From contig CM028136.1 of NCBI GenBank assembly GCA_016271365.2, positions 471,074,001 through 471,138,000 of the forward strand: a stretch of 64,000 nucleotides of DNA, read 5' to 3'. How positions within the stretch are numbered: the stretch's first letter is position 1; every line of letters begins with the position of its first letter. This stretch comes from Neoceratodus forsteri (lineage: Eukaryota > Chordata > Ceratodontiformes > Ceratodontidae). The translations under genes and the position numbers were made by a program. Of the stretch, positions 35,001 through 47,121 are shown one piece after another. A model generated the notes under the pieces. That model ran no database searches and was not told the DNA's origin. It saw only the letters and a list, made by a program, of their open reading frames with translations.

Positions 35001-35705
35001 AGTATCCCAAACATTCATGCTATCATTCCAGAATGCAAAATCAATAACTGAGGGCCCCAGCTTATTATAGGATGTAAAATTACCTGTGGCATCTCCCTTA
35101 AGTCTTCCATTAAGTGGTACTAAATTATAAGGAGTTAGAATTTTTAAGAGCTTGTGCCCTCTGTCATTAACTCTTAGGTCAAGTGAAGATCTGGGGAATC
35201 TAAAGGCATTTTAGAAAATGCCAGTTTTGTATTTCATTAGCAGCAAATCCATCTTAGTTACCTAGTCTAGCAGTGAAGTCACCACACAGCAAAATCTTCT
35301 GACATATTGTGGTTGCCCATGTCCTATGTAAAAGGTCATCTAATTCCTCCCACATGCTCTTATTGAAGAATTTTGAGTTACAGGGGGTATATAAACAATG
35401 ATTAAATAAAATTCCAAAGAGCTCAACTTAACAAGAAAGGACTGTGCAAAGGAGTCAGAAAATATTAAATCAGCTGATAGATCTTTCCTAACTTTGAACC
35501 ACATGACTAGAACACCAGGTCTAACAAGTCTAGCCTGCTTAATACCCAAAATTTGATATGCAGAATACCCGTTTAATGTAACATCATTAGTTACCTGATG
35601 CCAAGTTTCCTGTAAGCATAAGATTTGAAATTGTTTAAAAAAATGTGTAGTCTCACAATCTGAAAATTTGGTTAATAAGCCAGCTACATTCCAGGATATG
35701 AGCAT
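32083..35705 (-). mobile_element. I/Vingi-like LINE, ORF2 (endonuclease, RT, Zn knuckle)
   Basis: Minus strand, in protein order. Endonuclease (35340-35705): MLISWNVAGLLTKFSD, QILCLQETW. Upstream RT motif (34081-34314): KVPGPDQIPAKVF and FPNSWKGAIIISIHKK. RT palm (32942-33967): FKDFNSAFDSVLH, QGCVLAPTLFCIYINNLL and LAYADGLVLLS, where the catalytic YADD has become YADG. C-terminus (32345-32920): a Cys-rich CTCTSEIIEDLFHVIISCPW, typical of the terminal zinc knuckle. The 3' end has (TAC)n on the minus strand, seen as GTAGTAGTAG at 32083. The style fits the I superfamily, probably Vingi. It is inactive by frameshifts and the lost aspartate. Confidence 0.8.
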
Positions 35706-35762
35706 TAAGTTCTCATTTAGCTCTATATCATCAGTCTCAGTTTTAAAGGGAAGTGGCTGTAG

Positions 35763-38500
35763 TCAATCACTTTGCTCCTTGACCAGATCAAACCGATTAG
35801 AAACTGAAATATTATAAACAGTTTCTATTACCTCTTGGTCTTGGGAAGTTTTGTTCTGCTTATTAATTACAATGTACTCAGAGTTCTGATCTATTACAGG
35901 GGAAATGAGCACCTTGTTGTCTACAGCATAATCAGTAGTAGCAATGTACAGCCCCATCACATCAAGTATGGCAAGGTTTTGCAAGATTTTATCATACAAA
36001 CTGGCATATTTCATCTGTATTAGTATTTGATCTGTTTCTGGGTCATTACCCAGTCTTTGGGCTATTAAAGCATTATGATCAGTGATTGCTATATTCCAAG
36101 GTTGTTCTAGTATATCAGTTATGGTTAATTGAAGTTTTCTTTCAGTCTCACTTTCCATTCGACATAGGCTGTAAAGAAACAACTTCCTTGGAGGGAGGGG
36201 CTCACTGTGTTTCTGTTGCTTCAATTTGGTTTCCTGACACATTGAGCTTAAAACTTTACTGCCAATAATGTGCACCCTTGCTGGATCCAATAATGGAGCC
36301 CTGTGCAACATCATGTCCAGGACCCCCTTTCCTGATACTACAACATCAACCTGTCCTGAACCAGTCTGCACCTTATGCCTGTATATTTTAGATATTTTAA
36401 GATCTGATACAGGGATTTTCAGAGCATGTATAAACAGGTAATAAACAACATTTTTCAGCCTACCCAGATTTTCATTTGCAATAGGCTTTAAACCAAAAAT
36501 GCTGATACTACCTGTAACAATCTCAATTTGAAATTGATTCAACAATTTCCTGTTAATGAAGTCCACTGAGAAACCTTGAGACTGCAAACTCCTATTATTA
36601 AGCCATATCTGATTAGCAATCCTAGCACTGGAACAGAAAAGAAACACACACCTCAAACCATCATAATCTTTGTCGTCCCTTGGACTATGTTGTTGTCAAC
36701 AATATCTGCACCAGTGACTGCCCTTAATAGGTGCACAATCTGTTTTTTGTTTTGTTCATATGAAATAACATTGTTCCAGTGATAGCCACAAAGACTTAGA
36801 AATGCACAGTCTGATACATCAACCAGCTCTTTTTCAGCAGCTAGGTATGCACCATGAGAAGTCGTTCTACTGCACCCAACTGTTTTGTCTAGGCTCTCTG
36901 TAATTTGATGGTCTCCAGGAAGACTAGTGTGCCACTCCTTCCTAAACTTTTCTAGATCTTCCCTCAGGAAAGTCATTTGCTGATTAATTGTCTGAATACA
37001 GCACAGTACCTCTTTACTGGATGCCCTATTATCCTGGGTATCATCCTTGTTGGCAGGTACTATGCAGTTTTCAGACTGTTGCTCTCCATAAACTTCTGTA
37101 AGGCAGATACAGTTGCTATCTGCACCAGCACAGGGTAAAATCAAGACATCTTATCAATTTCAGCCGTCAAACTATTATCATTATGTAAAACCCTGATTTC
37201 ACTAGTACCCACAGCAGTAGCTTGTTTATTTTTAACTTTCCTGGCTCTCCTACCCCTCTTTTTATTTTTCCCTATTAGCTTGGCAGGAGAATCAGGAATA
37301 CAGATTGTAGGAAAGTCCAGCCTAACTTGAGTAGTATCAGAAAGCAGAGTAACTTGAGCATTATCAGATAATGGGATAGAAAGTGACTCCACTGTGGGAG
37401 CTAATTTTTCCAACTTTGTAAGTATATCATCTAATCTGGAACCATTTACAGCAATGTTACATTTAAGAGTTTCTAATTCATTGTAGACTCCCACTAACTG
37501 ATCCAGAATCATAAGATGGGCTGCATATGGATATTTCATAAATTTTTTGAAGTTATCATCCAGTCCAAAGGGGTATGAGGCAATATGGTCCCTGGTATGG
37601 TCCCCAACCCCAGAATTCCTCAACCTACAGCAGCAATATGATCTCTGTGGTATTTTATTATTTATTTTAGTGTCAATCTGTTTTAGCCCAACAATGGCCT
37701 CCTGCATGCCTTTAGTAATGTCCTGCAAGTCAGTAGACCAATTATAGCAGATCCTTGTTAGACTGGAGTCTGGTTTCAGTTCAGGTGAAAATTCCATAGA
37801 GTTTGATAGATCTGATAGAGTGTCACAATATAAATCAATAGAACCCTCCATATCTGCTTTTTTAGCCTGAGTATTCCCTTTCACATTTATTTGAACTGTT
37901 AGTACTGATGAATTGGACAAATTACTGTGTTCACTGCTGTGCTCTCTGCTACAATTATTAAAATGGGATCCAGGGTCATCATCTATGAAAGCTTTAGGAG
38001 TAGAAGAAAGTCTGGAAATATCATGTCTAAGATCAGGGTCTCCATTGTGAGCAGTATTGCATTCAATCAGCGACACATCTAAGATGCAATTTGTTTGGGT
38101 TAACTCACCCTGAACACTGCTCCCTTCAGTAATTCTATTTTCAGGAATAGTTTTTAACAAAAATTAATTAACTTATATTTGTTTGGGTTTTGATATAGCC
38201 TCTTGGATTTTATTAACACTAGGGTTTGCATTTTGATGTCTTTTACCTTTTGCTGGTTTGTTACCTTTATTAAGTTTATTTATAGTAGGTTTAGTCCCTT
38301 TTTTACCCTTCTTTGGAAGTATTTTGGGCATAGTAACAGTATCTTTCCCACCAATGGACTCCTGACTGATAATAACAATCAGGGAATCCAGTCCGTCTCT
38401 TTGTTCCTTGCAGTTATCAACATTATTAATAGCACTAACAGGGCCGTCCTTCTAATCCCCTATGGGAGATTTCAGTAGTTCAGAATTTGTCACAATGGCT
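35763..38500 (-). pseudogene. I/Vingi-like LINE, long ORF1 remnant
   Basis: Three successive minus-strand frames (38160-37141, 37144-36653, 36656-35763) plus an upstream in-frame stretch to about 38500 (LPKKGKKGTKPTINKLNKG) look like one ORF1 broken by stops and frameshifts. Seen: a Lys-rich N-terminal part, a basic patch KNKKRGRRARKVKNKQ near 37230, a Cys-rich RSYCCCRLRN, and a predicted coiled-coil-like QQMTFLREDLEKFRKEW near 36950. The C-terminal 297 codons have no recognised domain. Joined, it would exceed 850 codons, long for a LINE ORF1. Position directly upstream of the endonuclease supports ORF1 identity. I cannot name its fold. Confidence 0.6.
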
Positions 38501-40690
38501 GCTTGATTCCTCGTATAAACCATGAGGCAATAAATTACAATGAATTACAAAGTGACTAACACTAAAGAAAGGAGAAAATAAACTATATTGCATAATCCCA
38601 AGCAGACTTTTCATGGCTTCCTTAAGATTCTTCTCTGCAAGGCTAGACTGTAATAAGCTGCCAGTGACCTCTCCCCCAATGTTCAGAATTTGCTACCAGT
38701 TTCTGATTATGAAATAATGAGAGGAGGTTATGAGTAGAGGTTGTTGCAAAAAGCCCAATTTTGCAATCTCGTTGGCTGTTAAATAAAATAAAGGAAACCC
38801 AGTATAAACAGTTAGGTCCTTGCATACCAAGAAGCAGTGCCGCAAAGTACTTCAGTTTCAGATTTTCATGGGGTCTTGGCTTTCCCAAACAGTAATAAAA
38901 TTCTAGGTAATCCCTGTGTGCAAACAGCAAATAGTTCCCTGAGCTCTCTGTGCCTATTTCAAGAAGCTGGGTAAGTTGGAGTCCAGAAAAAGTAGCCCCT
39001 GCATTTTCCACCACCAAATACACTATTAAAAAAAAGGCAAGAGAAAAATAAATAAATAAAAAAATAAAATAATGCATGAATACCTGCAGTCTATGGCTGT
39101 TAAACTTAAAACACAACTCACAATACACAGTGTCTAGTATCTATATGTACCATAAAAACAGTTAAAATGTAAATTATAAATGAGTGCGATATAAAATTTA
39201 AGAAGCATTCACCAAGATTAGGAGCAATTTGCATAGGGTCTTGGCGTTAGGAGCAATTAGGAGCAAGGTGGATAATGAGAGACAAATTTATTTCTTGGTC
39301 TTAATGGAAGTTAGCACTATGCTCGCAAATCCCATTGGGAAATATCTGCCTCCACAACAGGGTATTTGCTTCTAGACAGCCAAATTGTTAACAAATGTAA
39401 CTGGCAGATGCACCAGGAGCAATAATACCCGTACTTCAATTCGAATAGTTTGAACATACACAAGCTCTTTCAATGCTTGCTGGTCAGGGTCATGCAAGAA
39501 GGTGCAAAATGGTAAATGCTGTTTTCACTACACCAGTTGCAGTCATGCACATTAAATCCCAAAACCCAGTCACATGACCAGCAAAATCCCACAGCAGGAA
39601 AACAAAATCAATAAGAATAAAACAAAAGAAAAAAATATATAGTACAAAATTGCACTGATCCGCACTTAACCCTTAGTCTCTCTCTGAAACTTCTACACTA
39701 ACGACAAGCAAATGCTTTTCATACAATCTTTTATTTAAAGTGCATCCATACTAAAAGAGAAAAAGTGCAGTCAGTAAAACAGTCTGTATGGGCTCATGCA
39801 AAACCGAGCCATATATGTCAAAATTCAAGAAAGGGTTGATCACAATATACTCCTTTTTCAGCTGATTTTTCTGGGCAGTCCGATGTCTGTGTTTGCTCTT
39901 CCCACACCATCCTAAAGTGACCTAGGGAGTATCACTCACTCTAGCTCACAGGCCCTATTTGTCTCTGTTATCATCTTCCTAGAGAAAACAAGGAACAAGG
40001 AGAGTGACAGAAAAAAGCAGGCAGAGGACACAAAAAGATGTATTGGTAAGGTCACACTCTAGATAGGAAATGCAACCATACCTGCTGAAAGATAAAACAA
40101 GCTGTGTGGCACTGCTTCCCAATACTACTCCACAGTACTTTGGAGTGCACAGTTCTGAAAGCTTTCCTCAGTGATCAACTGTACCTGCAATATGCCCCCT
40201 CAAGTGGGTTCTCCAACTAGTTGCCTGAGGAATGCCCCCTGCCTTTCTACAACTGGTTCATGGGATGATGCAGGGAAGAGATCTTCAGTTACATTGAGGA
40301 CTAAGGATAGCCTAGGATGATATGGTCATCTATAAAGGTGACAGCATGCATCCTTCCACCACAGTCCTTAGTGGGAGGTTTAAATGTTACTTGGAATAGC
40401 ATTTAAACTAGCTGGTGTGAAGCTCTATTAGCAAGGGAGGCAAAAATTGCCTCCTCCCTCTGCATGATGAAGCAACAAGGAGGAAGGGTCTGAAGAGAGG
40501 AAGCTCTCTCACGTCAGGGGCACTAGAAGAAAAGGGTACAGGCAAGGTAGAGGACAAGGGCGATATAATTCATGAATGCCAGAAGAGAGGAGTAAAAGAG
40601 ACAAGCAACAGAGAGGGCAACAAGGGAAGAGGGGATCAGGTGACTCTTCAGGGAGCAGCAAAGGCAGAAGGTGCAAAGAGGGGTTGTAAG
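38501..40690. other. Unassigned interval; may include LINE 5' UTR
   Basis: The part near 38500-39170 could be the 5' UTR of the I/Vingi-like LINE, and that near 40380-40690 could be a 5' UTR or ORF1 end of the CR1 that follows. I see no domain in the 161-codon frame at 38643-39128. A/T-rich simple stretches are at 39040-39070 and 39600-39640. Confidence 0.4.
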
Positions 40691-41804
40691 CAGGGAGGGA
40701 GCAAGGTATAGAAAGCCAAAGCAAGGAGTCTGGGAAATAAAATTCCAGACCTGGAAGCCATCATAAGGAGGCTGGCCTGGATTTGCTGGTCGTAACTGAG
40801 TCATGGTGTACTGACAATCACAACTGAGACATGGCCATACAGGCTACTCTTTATTCAGCAGGAACAGGGAGGGGAAGATGGGAGTGGGTTGTTGTATATG
40901 TGAGGGAGGGAATGAAGGCTATGGAAATACAGGGGCACCCAAAGGAAAAGGAAGAGCTGAAGCTGCTGTCGGTCATCCTGGATATAGGGGCTGGGGCCAC
41001 TGTCTGTCCAGCTGTTGTATACAGACCTCCAGCATAGAGAGAGGAGGTGGATAAGGCACTCTGGAAAGTCATCAACAGGATCATGAAAAGGAGGAGGTGC
41101 TGATAACTAGGGACTTCAATCGTCCAGATGTAGATTGCAGTCTTCCAGCTGCAGCTTCAGCAAGGAACAGAGCCATTCTTGACTCCCTACAGGAGGCATT
41201 TCTCAGGCAGCTAGTCAGAAAACCCACTAGGGATGGGGCAGTGCTAGACCTGTTGCTTACAAAAAGAGACAGCACTGAAGATGTCATTGCAGGTAGTCCT
41301 CTAGCTACAATAGATCACCATGCAGTGTGGTTAAACATTAAGATGGGAGCAGAGACAAACCACATGAGGACAAGGGTCTTGGACTTTAGGAGGGAAGATT
41401 TTAAAAGAATGGGAGACTGCTTCAGAAACTGCCTAGTAGGGGAGGATTGCCATGGAGGGGTAGAAGAACAGATGGACAAAATAAGGGAGGACATAATTAA
41501 GAGAGCAAGTCTCTGCATGAAAGAAGTCAGCAAAAGCAAAAGGAATACAGAAAAGAACATTATGGTACTCTAGGGAAGTGGCCATAGTGGTAAAGAAAAA
41601 AAAGAGTGGCATTCATGAGGTACAAAGAAACTCAGAGGGAGGAAGACAGGGATGTGTAGCAAGTACAACTGAGGGAAACTGGTAAGGCAGTGAGGGGAGC
41701 AAGAGTACAGAAACAGGAAATTATAGGCAAAGGTAGCTAAAGGGAATTTGCATTTCTTCAGTAACATAAGCAGGAAGAGGAAAGCAAGGGGAAACAATAA
41801 TGAG
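40690..41804 (+). mobile_element. CR1 LINE, endonuclease part (split copy, segment 1)
   Basis: Plus-strand frames give SLGNKIPDLEAIIR near 40730, VVYVREGMKAMEIQGHPKEK (40880) and AVVYRPPA. After a frameshift come DFNRPDVDCSLPAAASARNR, FLRQLVRKPTRDGAVLDLLL and LATIDHHAVWLNI (41097-41573). The SDH box is IDH. The linker follows to 41804 and is cut by the LTR of the gypsy element. The same CR1 resumes at 47709 and again at 48150. Confidence 0.88.
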
Positions 41805-42693
41805 TGTGACAGGGAGCTCATGCCACTCTTGAGGACTAACCTTTTCTTAAATCTGTTGCAACAGTTCTTCTATTTCATAGCCTAATTTATTCTTTGCAAT
41901 TTCTAGTCTATAAGGTTGGCTACCTATAGCACTGCCTTCCCTTTCTTGACTATGCTATAGTGTCCTTTTTAATTTTCCTTTTCCCTCTCCAGTCCTCATG
42001 CAGGGAGGTTACTGTGGTGACCTCTGAGTTTATGTAAAACAACAGGCTGTGTTTATCTTTGTGGATTTAGTATGTAATAGCACTATGTTATAAAATACCT
42101 TGATGTATATACCTTATTTTTATGAAACCTGTAAATGTTGAAAATACCATGGCACTAGGTATTTTTGATAAAAGTAAAAAGTACTAGGTGACTGTATTAT
42201 AGAAATTAAGTTAGTTGTGCTATTTAAAATGCATGTAAATTGCTGTAAACTGAACAAGTCTGAAATGTCATGGTGGTTTGCATATATCACATTATGCTTT
42301 GCATTATGGAAGTATGTGTGATGTGTTTCTTTGAAACTTGGATTATTGTCACTACCCTTTGGAGTAACCCTTGTTTCAGTGCTTCTGCACTGAGGTTCTT
42401 TGTCTTTAGGTTTTTTTTTTATTTGAGCCCCCACCACCCAAACAAACAAGGCCCCAATAGGGGAGGCTAAATCTCAACAGATAAGTTAAATCAGAGATCA
42501 GTGAGTCAGTAGGTGCTGGTTAAGTGTAGAGGAAAGACTTACATAGTCTGTTGCTACAAACTGATGTACTGAAGAAGGGATATGCCATTGCTGAAGAGTA
42601 TCCTATGCATTTTGAATAAACATCACACAAAGATAATGTGTTGAACTTGAAGTTCAGTGTCTGGTCCATCTGTCATCCCACAACCCCTCCAGA
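41805..42693 (+). repeat. 5' LTR of Ty3/gypsy element
   Basis: It starts TGTGACAGGGAGCTC and ends CCCCTCCAGA. It is ~889 bp and matches, apart from one large insertion, the copy at 44830-47708 over its whole length. Shared landmarks are GAGGACTAACCTTTTC, ACAACAGGCTGTGTTTATC and TTTGCATATATC. A poly(A) signal AATAAA lies near 42614 in the R/U5 region. The left flank ATGAG and the right flank of the 3' LTR GTGAG form a 5 bp target duplication with one change. Confidence 0.92.
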
Positions 42694-42697
42694 GATT

Positions 42698-42715
42698 TGG
42701 TGTCAGAAGTAGGAT
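42698..42715 (+). promoter_or_regulatory. Primer binding site, tRNA-Leu type
   Basis: TGGTGTCAGAAGTAGGAT, four bases after the 5' LTR, is complementary to the 3' end of vertebrate tRNA-Leu(CAG) (expected TGGTGTCAGGAGTGGGAT): 16 of 18 match. It is the expected minus-strand primer site of this LTR element. Confidence 0.88.
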
Positions 42716-44816
42716 AACTTGCTGGAAGCATCTGGACTGGCCAAAGAGGGATGTTTTCTGGTAGATATCACCCAGATATTCCAGGTGGACCGATGTACCA
42801 GGAGTTGTCAGAGGAGAACCTGGAAAAGAAAGTCCATGGAGTTCTGACCAGAACCATGGCTGACAAACAGAGAGAAGCTGTTGCCTGGACTGGACCTGGG
42901 AGCTTGGAAGAAGGCCAAGCCTGACGACAACAAAGAGATGCAAAGGGATAAGGAACTACCATGGAGTCGAGGCAGACTGGAGGTGTGAAGACGACACCCA
43001 GGAGGTGGAGACCCTGATGAGGATGAGCCACTGGATGAGTGTGCAAAGGCTGGTGGAAGACCGACTATGCAGAGAGGCTGAACACCGATGCCAGATGCTC
43101 AAGAGGTCCATGCTGGAGAGTTTGGATAAATAATCAGAGGAGGATTTTTTGTGGGCTTAGCTGGAAGAGGACTTCATGGCTGAGCAGGATATTTCTTTGT
43201 TGCCTGCGTTCCCAGGATGTTACCTGTTGGAGGTCGGAGATGCAAGTATGACAATTGAATGTAAGACCCCAGGTAAGACTGTGCCAGGTGATATTGTGCC
43301 TGGATTGAAGACTCCAAGCAAGCAAGAAGAAGCCTTTGAGGCTAAAGGGACTTTTTCTTGTATTGATACAGCTAAATCTATTAACAGTATTGGCTGAGGT
43401 ATTCTGCAGGTTAAAGATGCTAATGTTGTCAGACTATAACAGTTAACGTCAAGGAGGGTATGCAGATTAATGTTGATGTGGGGGCAAAACAATGTTGGTA
43501 GAATGAACTAAAGAAGGGTATTCTGTACCACGAGGCCCAACCCTCATACAAAAAGTGTGGATGTCCAGGTAGTGGTGCTTGAGGCCTGCAGACAACAAGT
43601 GATGGAGGCTGCTCACTCCAGTCTCTTTGGGCATCTGAGCCATAGCGGTGTCTTGACTCGGCTAACTCCTTCTGATTACTGGCCTGGTATGTACAGACAG
43701 GTAGCAGCCTATGTTAGGAACTGTCCAGTGTGCAACCAGATAGAGGTACCTGCTGGGGACAGCAGAGGAACTAGTACTCAGGTTACAGAAAGAGTGTCCC
43801 AAAGGGTAAAATTCATTAAAGAAAAAATGGCACCCTTGAAAAAAGGGAAAACTGTCACACTGGTCACAGGGTACTATATGGTAACAAATGGCTGAAAATA
43901 GCACAATGACTAAAAGGATGTTTATTAAGAAACCACAGAGTTAAAAGGTTTAGGAACCTGCTGTTTAACATTGCAGGGTATTCAGCATGGAAGGTTACTT
44001 GGTTTCCTGTAGGTTTCTGTAGAGACTCACCTGGGGATAAGATGACGAAGGATTTGGGGTCATAGGTTATACAGTAAAAGGTTGAAATAGGAGAGTAGAG
44101 ACTACTATTCTTCTTCCATATTCTTGCAGACACTTTGTGTAAGACAGAGGGATCAAGCTGGTTGCAGGCACAAGGCTTGATGTGGCTCTGAAATGGTTCC
44201 TTTCTGTAGGCCAATGTGTAGTATGTTTGGTAAGGGGGTGGGCCTGATGGTGAAGAAAGATGTACCCAAGGATAAACAAGGAGTCTGAGGTGGCACATGT
44301 GTTTTATTTTATTTTTTATGGAAAACCTTCAAAGGAGGAGGTTGGTGGAAATGGTTAGGAACCGGTATTGGGGTAGCACCTAGATTGTCTACCCTCAGGT
44401 GTCTGTATCAGTAACAAGTGAAATGAATGACTCAAGAGACATAGTGGGTTTATGTAGAGGGGTTGAACCTAGAACTGGGCCCCTGCTTAAAACCGACATG
44501 TCTGGTGGAATTGGAGCAGGTAATTACTCACCCCAGAGAAATTGTTTCTATGGTACTGGACTTTACAGTCGTCCAGATTTTTGGTTAAGAAATATGACAG
44601 ACTCCCTAAAAGGAGATGAGAAGGTACCGTTAGTTCCTGTTGAGAAATGTGATAATGCCTCAGGGTAAAGAATGATGATATCCACTATGTTTATGACAGA
44701 ATGTTTATCGTTAATAGGGACCCTGAAACAGAGCTTCTGAAGATTGATGGGTGGATGCTCCATCCCTTCCTGGGACAGGAAGGTGGTAAGCAGTCTGCAA
44801 TAACTGCTTCCCTTTT
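42716..44816 (+). mobile_element. Deleted internal region of Ty3/gypsy element
   Basis: Only 2.1 kb lies between the LTRs, far below the 4-6 kb expected, so most of pol is gone. ORF 43557-43895 carries the integrase N-terminal HHCC zinc-binding domain: H and H in HSSLFGHLSHSG, then YWPGMYRQV and CPVCNQ for the two cysteines. This YWPGM signature is typical of Ty3/gypsy and related integrases. Upstream (42900-43400) is a charged, gag-like region without a clear motif. I see no protease, RT, RNase H or integrase core. The frame at 44399-44668 is unidentified. The element cannot move by itself. Confidence 0.8.
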
Positions 44817-44829
44817 AAGGTGGGGAATA
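44817..44829 (+). promoter_or_regulatory. Polypurine tract
   Basis: AAGGTGGGGAATA lies directly before the 3' LTR start TGTGACA. Purine-rich and in the correct place to prime plus-strand synthesis. Confidence 0.7.
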
Positions 44830-45137
44830 TGTGACATGGAGCTCCTTCAACTCTTGAGGACTAACCTTTTCTTAAATCTGTTGCAACAGTTCTATTTCTT
44901 AGCCTAATCTATTCTTTACAATTTCTAGTCCATAAGGTTGGCCCCCTATGGGCACCACTTCCCTTTCATGACTATGCTTTAGTGTCCACTTTAATTTTCC
45001 ATTTCCTTCTCCAGTCCTCATACAGGGAGGTTATTGTGGTGACCTCCGAGCCTATGTAAAACAACAGGCTGTGTTTATCATTGTTAGATTTAGTATGTAA
45101 TAGCACTATGTTATAAAATACCTTGATGTATACACTC
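44830..45137 (+). repeat. 3' LTR of Ty3/gypsy element, left part
   Basis: It matches the first ~310 bp of the 5' LTR (TGTGACATGGAGCTC, then GAGGACTAACC). It is interrupted at the sequence GATGTATACAC by a foldback element. Confidence 0.9.
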
Positions 45138-47121
45138 GGGCCCAGATATTCAAAAGGGTTGTGCATGGTGCAACAGTGTTGCACCATGCGCAACCCACTG
45201 ATGCACCCTGGCACGATATTCAAATGGGAATTGCACCTGGCACAAATTCCGATGCACCAGAGCACATCAGTAATGTATGCAGGAGCAGGTGGGGGCGTGT
45301 GCCCATGCATACTCTGCACATCCCGATATTCAGCCCGGGATGTGCTGAGCCATGCACACATAACCCCTACTTGCGCCGCACAAAGTTGATCCAAAACAAA
45401 AAAAGGAGCAATGGCCGACCACCAACAGGTGAGCTGCCATATTGCAGGGCACAACACGGCAACTGCCACCTGTGGGTGGCCACCCGAGCTCCAGCTGCAC
45501 CTCCATGGTGGCGCCCCCCATGCCCGATCGCAGGCATCAGTTAAAATGAATAAGGTCCAATATCCCTGGTGATCCAGTGGACTGCTGTCAGCCCAATCAC
45601 GGGCTTAAGTAAAGAAATAAAAGAATCCTATATCCTTGGTGGTCCAGTGGACTGCTGTCAGCCTGATCATGGGCATTAGTAAAATAAAAAAGAGTCCAAT
45701 ATCTCTGGTGGTCAGTGGACTGCTGTCTGCCTGATCATGGGCTTAAGTAAAGAAATAAAGACTCCTATATCCCTGGTGGTCAGTGGATCCCCTTCCCTAC
45801 ACAGTCCCCCACTGCCCTGCTCCCCCAGTCTGCAGTGGGCGGCAGCACCACCCACCTGCCGCCCGCTGCCGCCCGACTGACACCGTCAGGCGGGCTACTC
45901 CATGGTCCACAGCTTGTGTCATGGGTGTCAGCCATACCATACTAACATTTGAGATATGTGAATGGATCCATTCGCATATCTGGAATGTGTATGGTATGGC
46001 TGCATGCCCATTGGCTCACACTGTGGACCAATGGGCGACAGCCCCACCGATGGTGTCAGTTGGCGGTGGCGGGCAGCAGACGGGTGGGTGCTGCCTGCCA
46101 CTGACCGGGGAGCAGGGCAGTGGGATCAGTGGGTGGGTGGAGGGGGGTCCACTGACCACCAGGGACATTGGAGTCTTTATTTCTTTACTTAAGCCTGCGA
46201 TCGGGCAGACAGTGGTCCACTGGACCACCAGGGATATATGAATCTTATTTCTTTACTAATGCCCACGTTCGGTCTGACAGCGGTCCACTGGACCACCAGG
46301 GATATAGGATTCTTATTTTATTTTACTAATGCCCATGATCGGGCTGACAGAGGTCCACTGGACCACCAGGGATATAGGATTCTTATTTTATTTTACCAAT
46401 TCCTGTGATCGGGCTGACAGCAGTCCACTGGACCACCAGGGATGTAGGAGTCTTTTATTTCTTTACTTAAGCCCGCGATTGGGCAGACATCAGTCCACTG
46501 GACCACCAAGGATATAAAAGTCTTTTATTTCTTTACTAATGCCCGCGATCGGGCTGACAGCAGTCCACTGGACCACCAGGGATATAGGATTCTTATTTTA
46601 TTTTACCAATGCCTGCGACTGGGCTGACAGTGGTCCACTGGACCACCAGGGATATTGGAATCTTTATATTTAACTAATGCCCACGATCGGGCCATGGGGC
46701 ACATTGCCACACTGCAGGGGGTGTTGGTCCCCGACAGCTGCTGCCTGGCAGGGCACCAGGTGCAAGTCGTCAGGGATCAGCGCACCTGCATGCAATTGGG
46801 GCCATAATGACATGCAAATGGCCCCATGTGAGCCTTGCATACATTATGGCCCCATTTGCATGTCAGCTTTTGAATATCGCAGTTGCTGCGCCTTGCGCAA
46901 ATGGAACTTGCACTAGCGCATCCCCCTGCTCCACTCTGGCCACTTGCGCTGGTGCAGTGCCACTGCACCATGCCACTGTGGGTGGCCAAGGTGTGATATT
47001 CAATGATGCTGAGCCATGGCGCAGCTCCATTGAATATCACCCAGTCAATGCCCCTGCGCAGCCAAGTTGCGCTGTGCCCAGGCTTGCTCCACAGCCTGGC
47101 GCAGTTTGAATATCTGGGCCC
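45138..47121. mobile_element. Foldback element copy 2, with subrepeat expansion
   Basis: Ends are GGGCCCAGATATTCAAA and its complement at the right (TTTGAATATCTGGGCCC), a perfect 17 bp match. The 1.98 kb folds about a centre AATGGATCCATT (45961-45972). The left arm (829 bp) has four ~70 bp subrepeats with CCCTGGTGGTCCAGTGGACT (45556-45795), and the right arm (1155 bp) has eight inverse copies (46140-46680). The arms differ by unequal expansion. Near the centre are inverted words ATACCATAC / GTATGGTAT. It is the same family as 12036-13596. It has no ORF of its own, and apparent ORFs are arm sequence. It inserted in the 3' LTR of the gypsy element. Confidence 0.9.

Noticed and set aside
36653..37144. 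Stop/start overlaps between ORF1 frames as programmed reinitiation
   Set aside because: The apparent starts are TTG, not ATG, and the element is visibly decayed. Simple frameshifts explain the arrangement.
44399..44668. 89-codon ORF before the gypsy PPT as a possible env-like gene
   Set aside because: No signal peptide, membrane segment or motif. Too short to claim.
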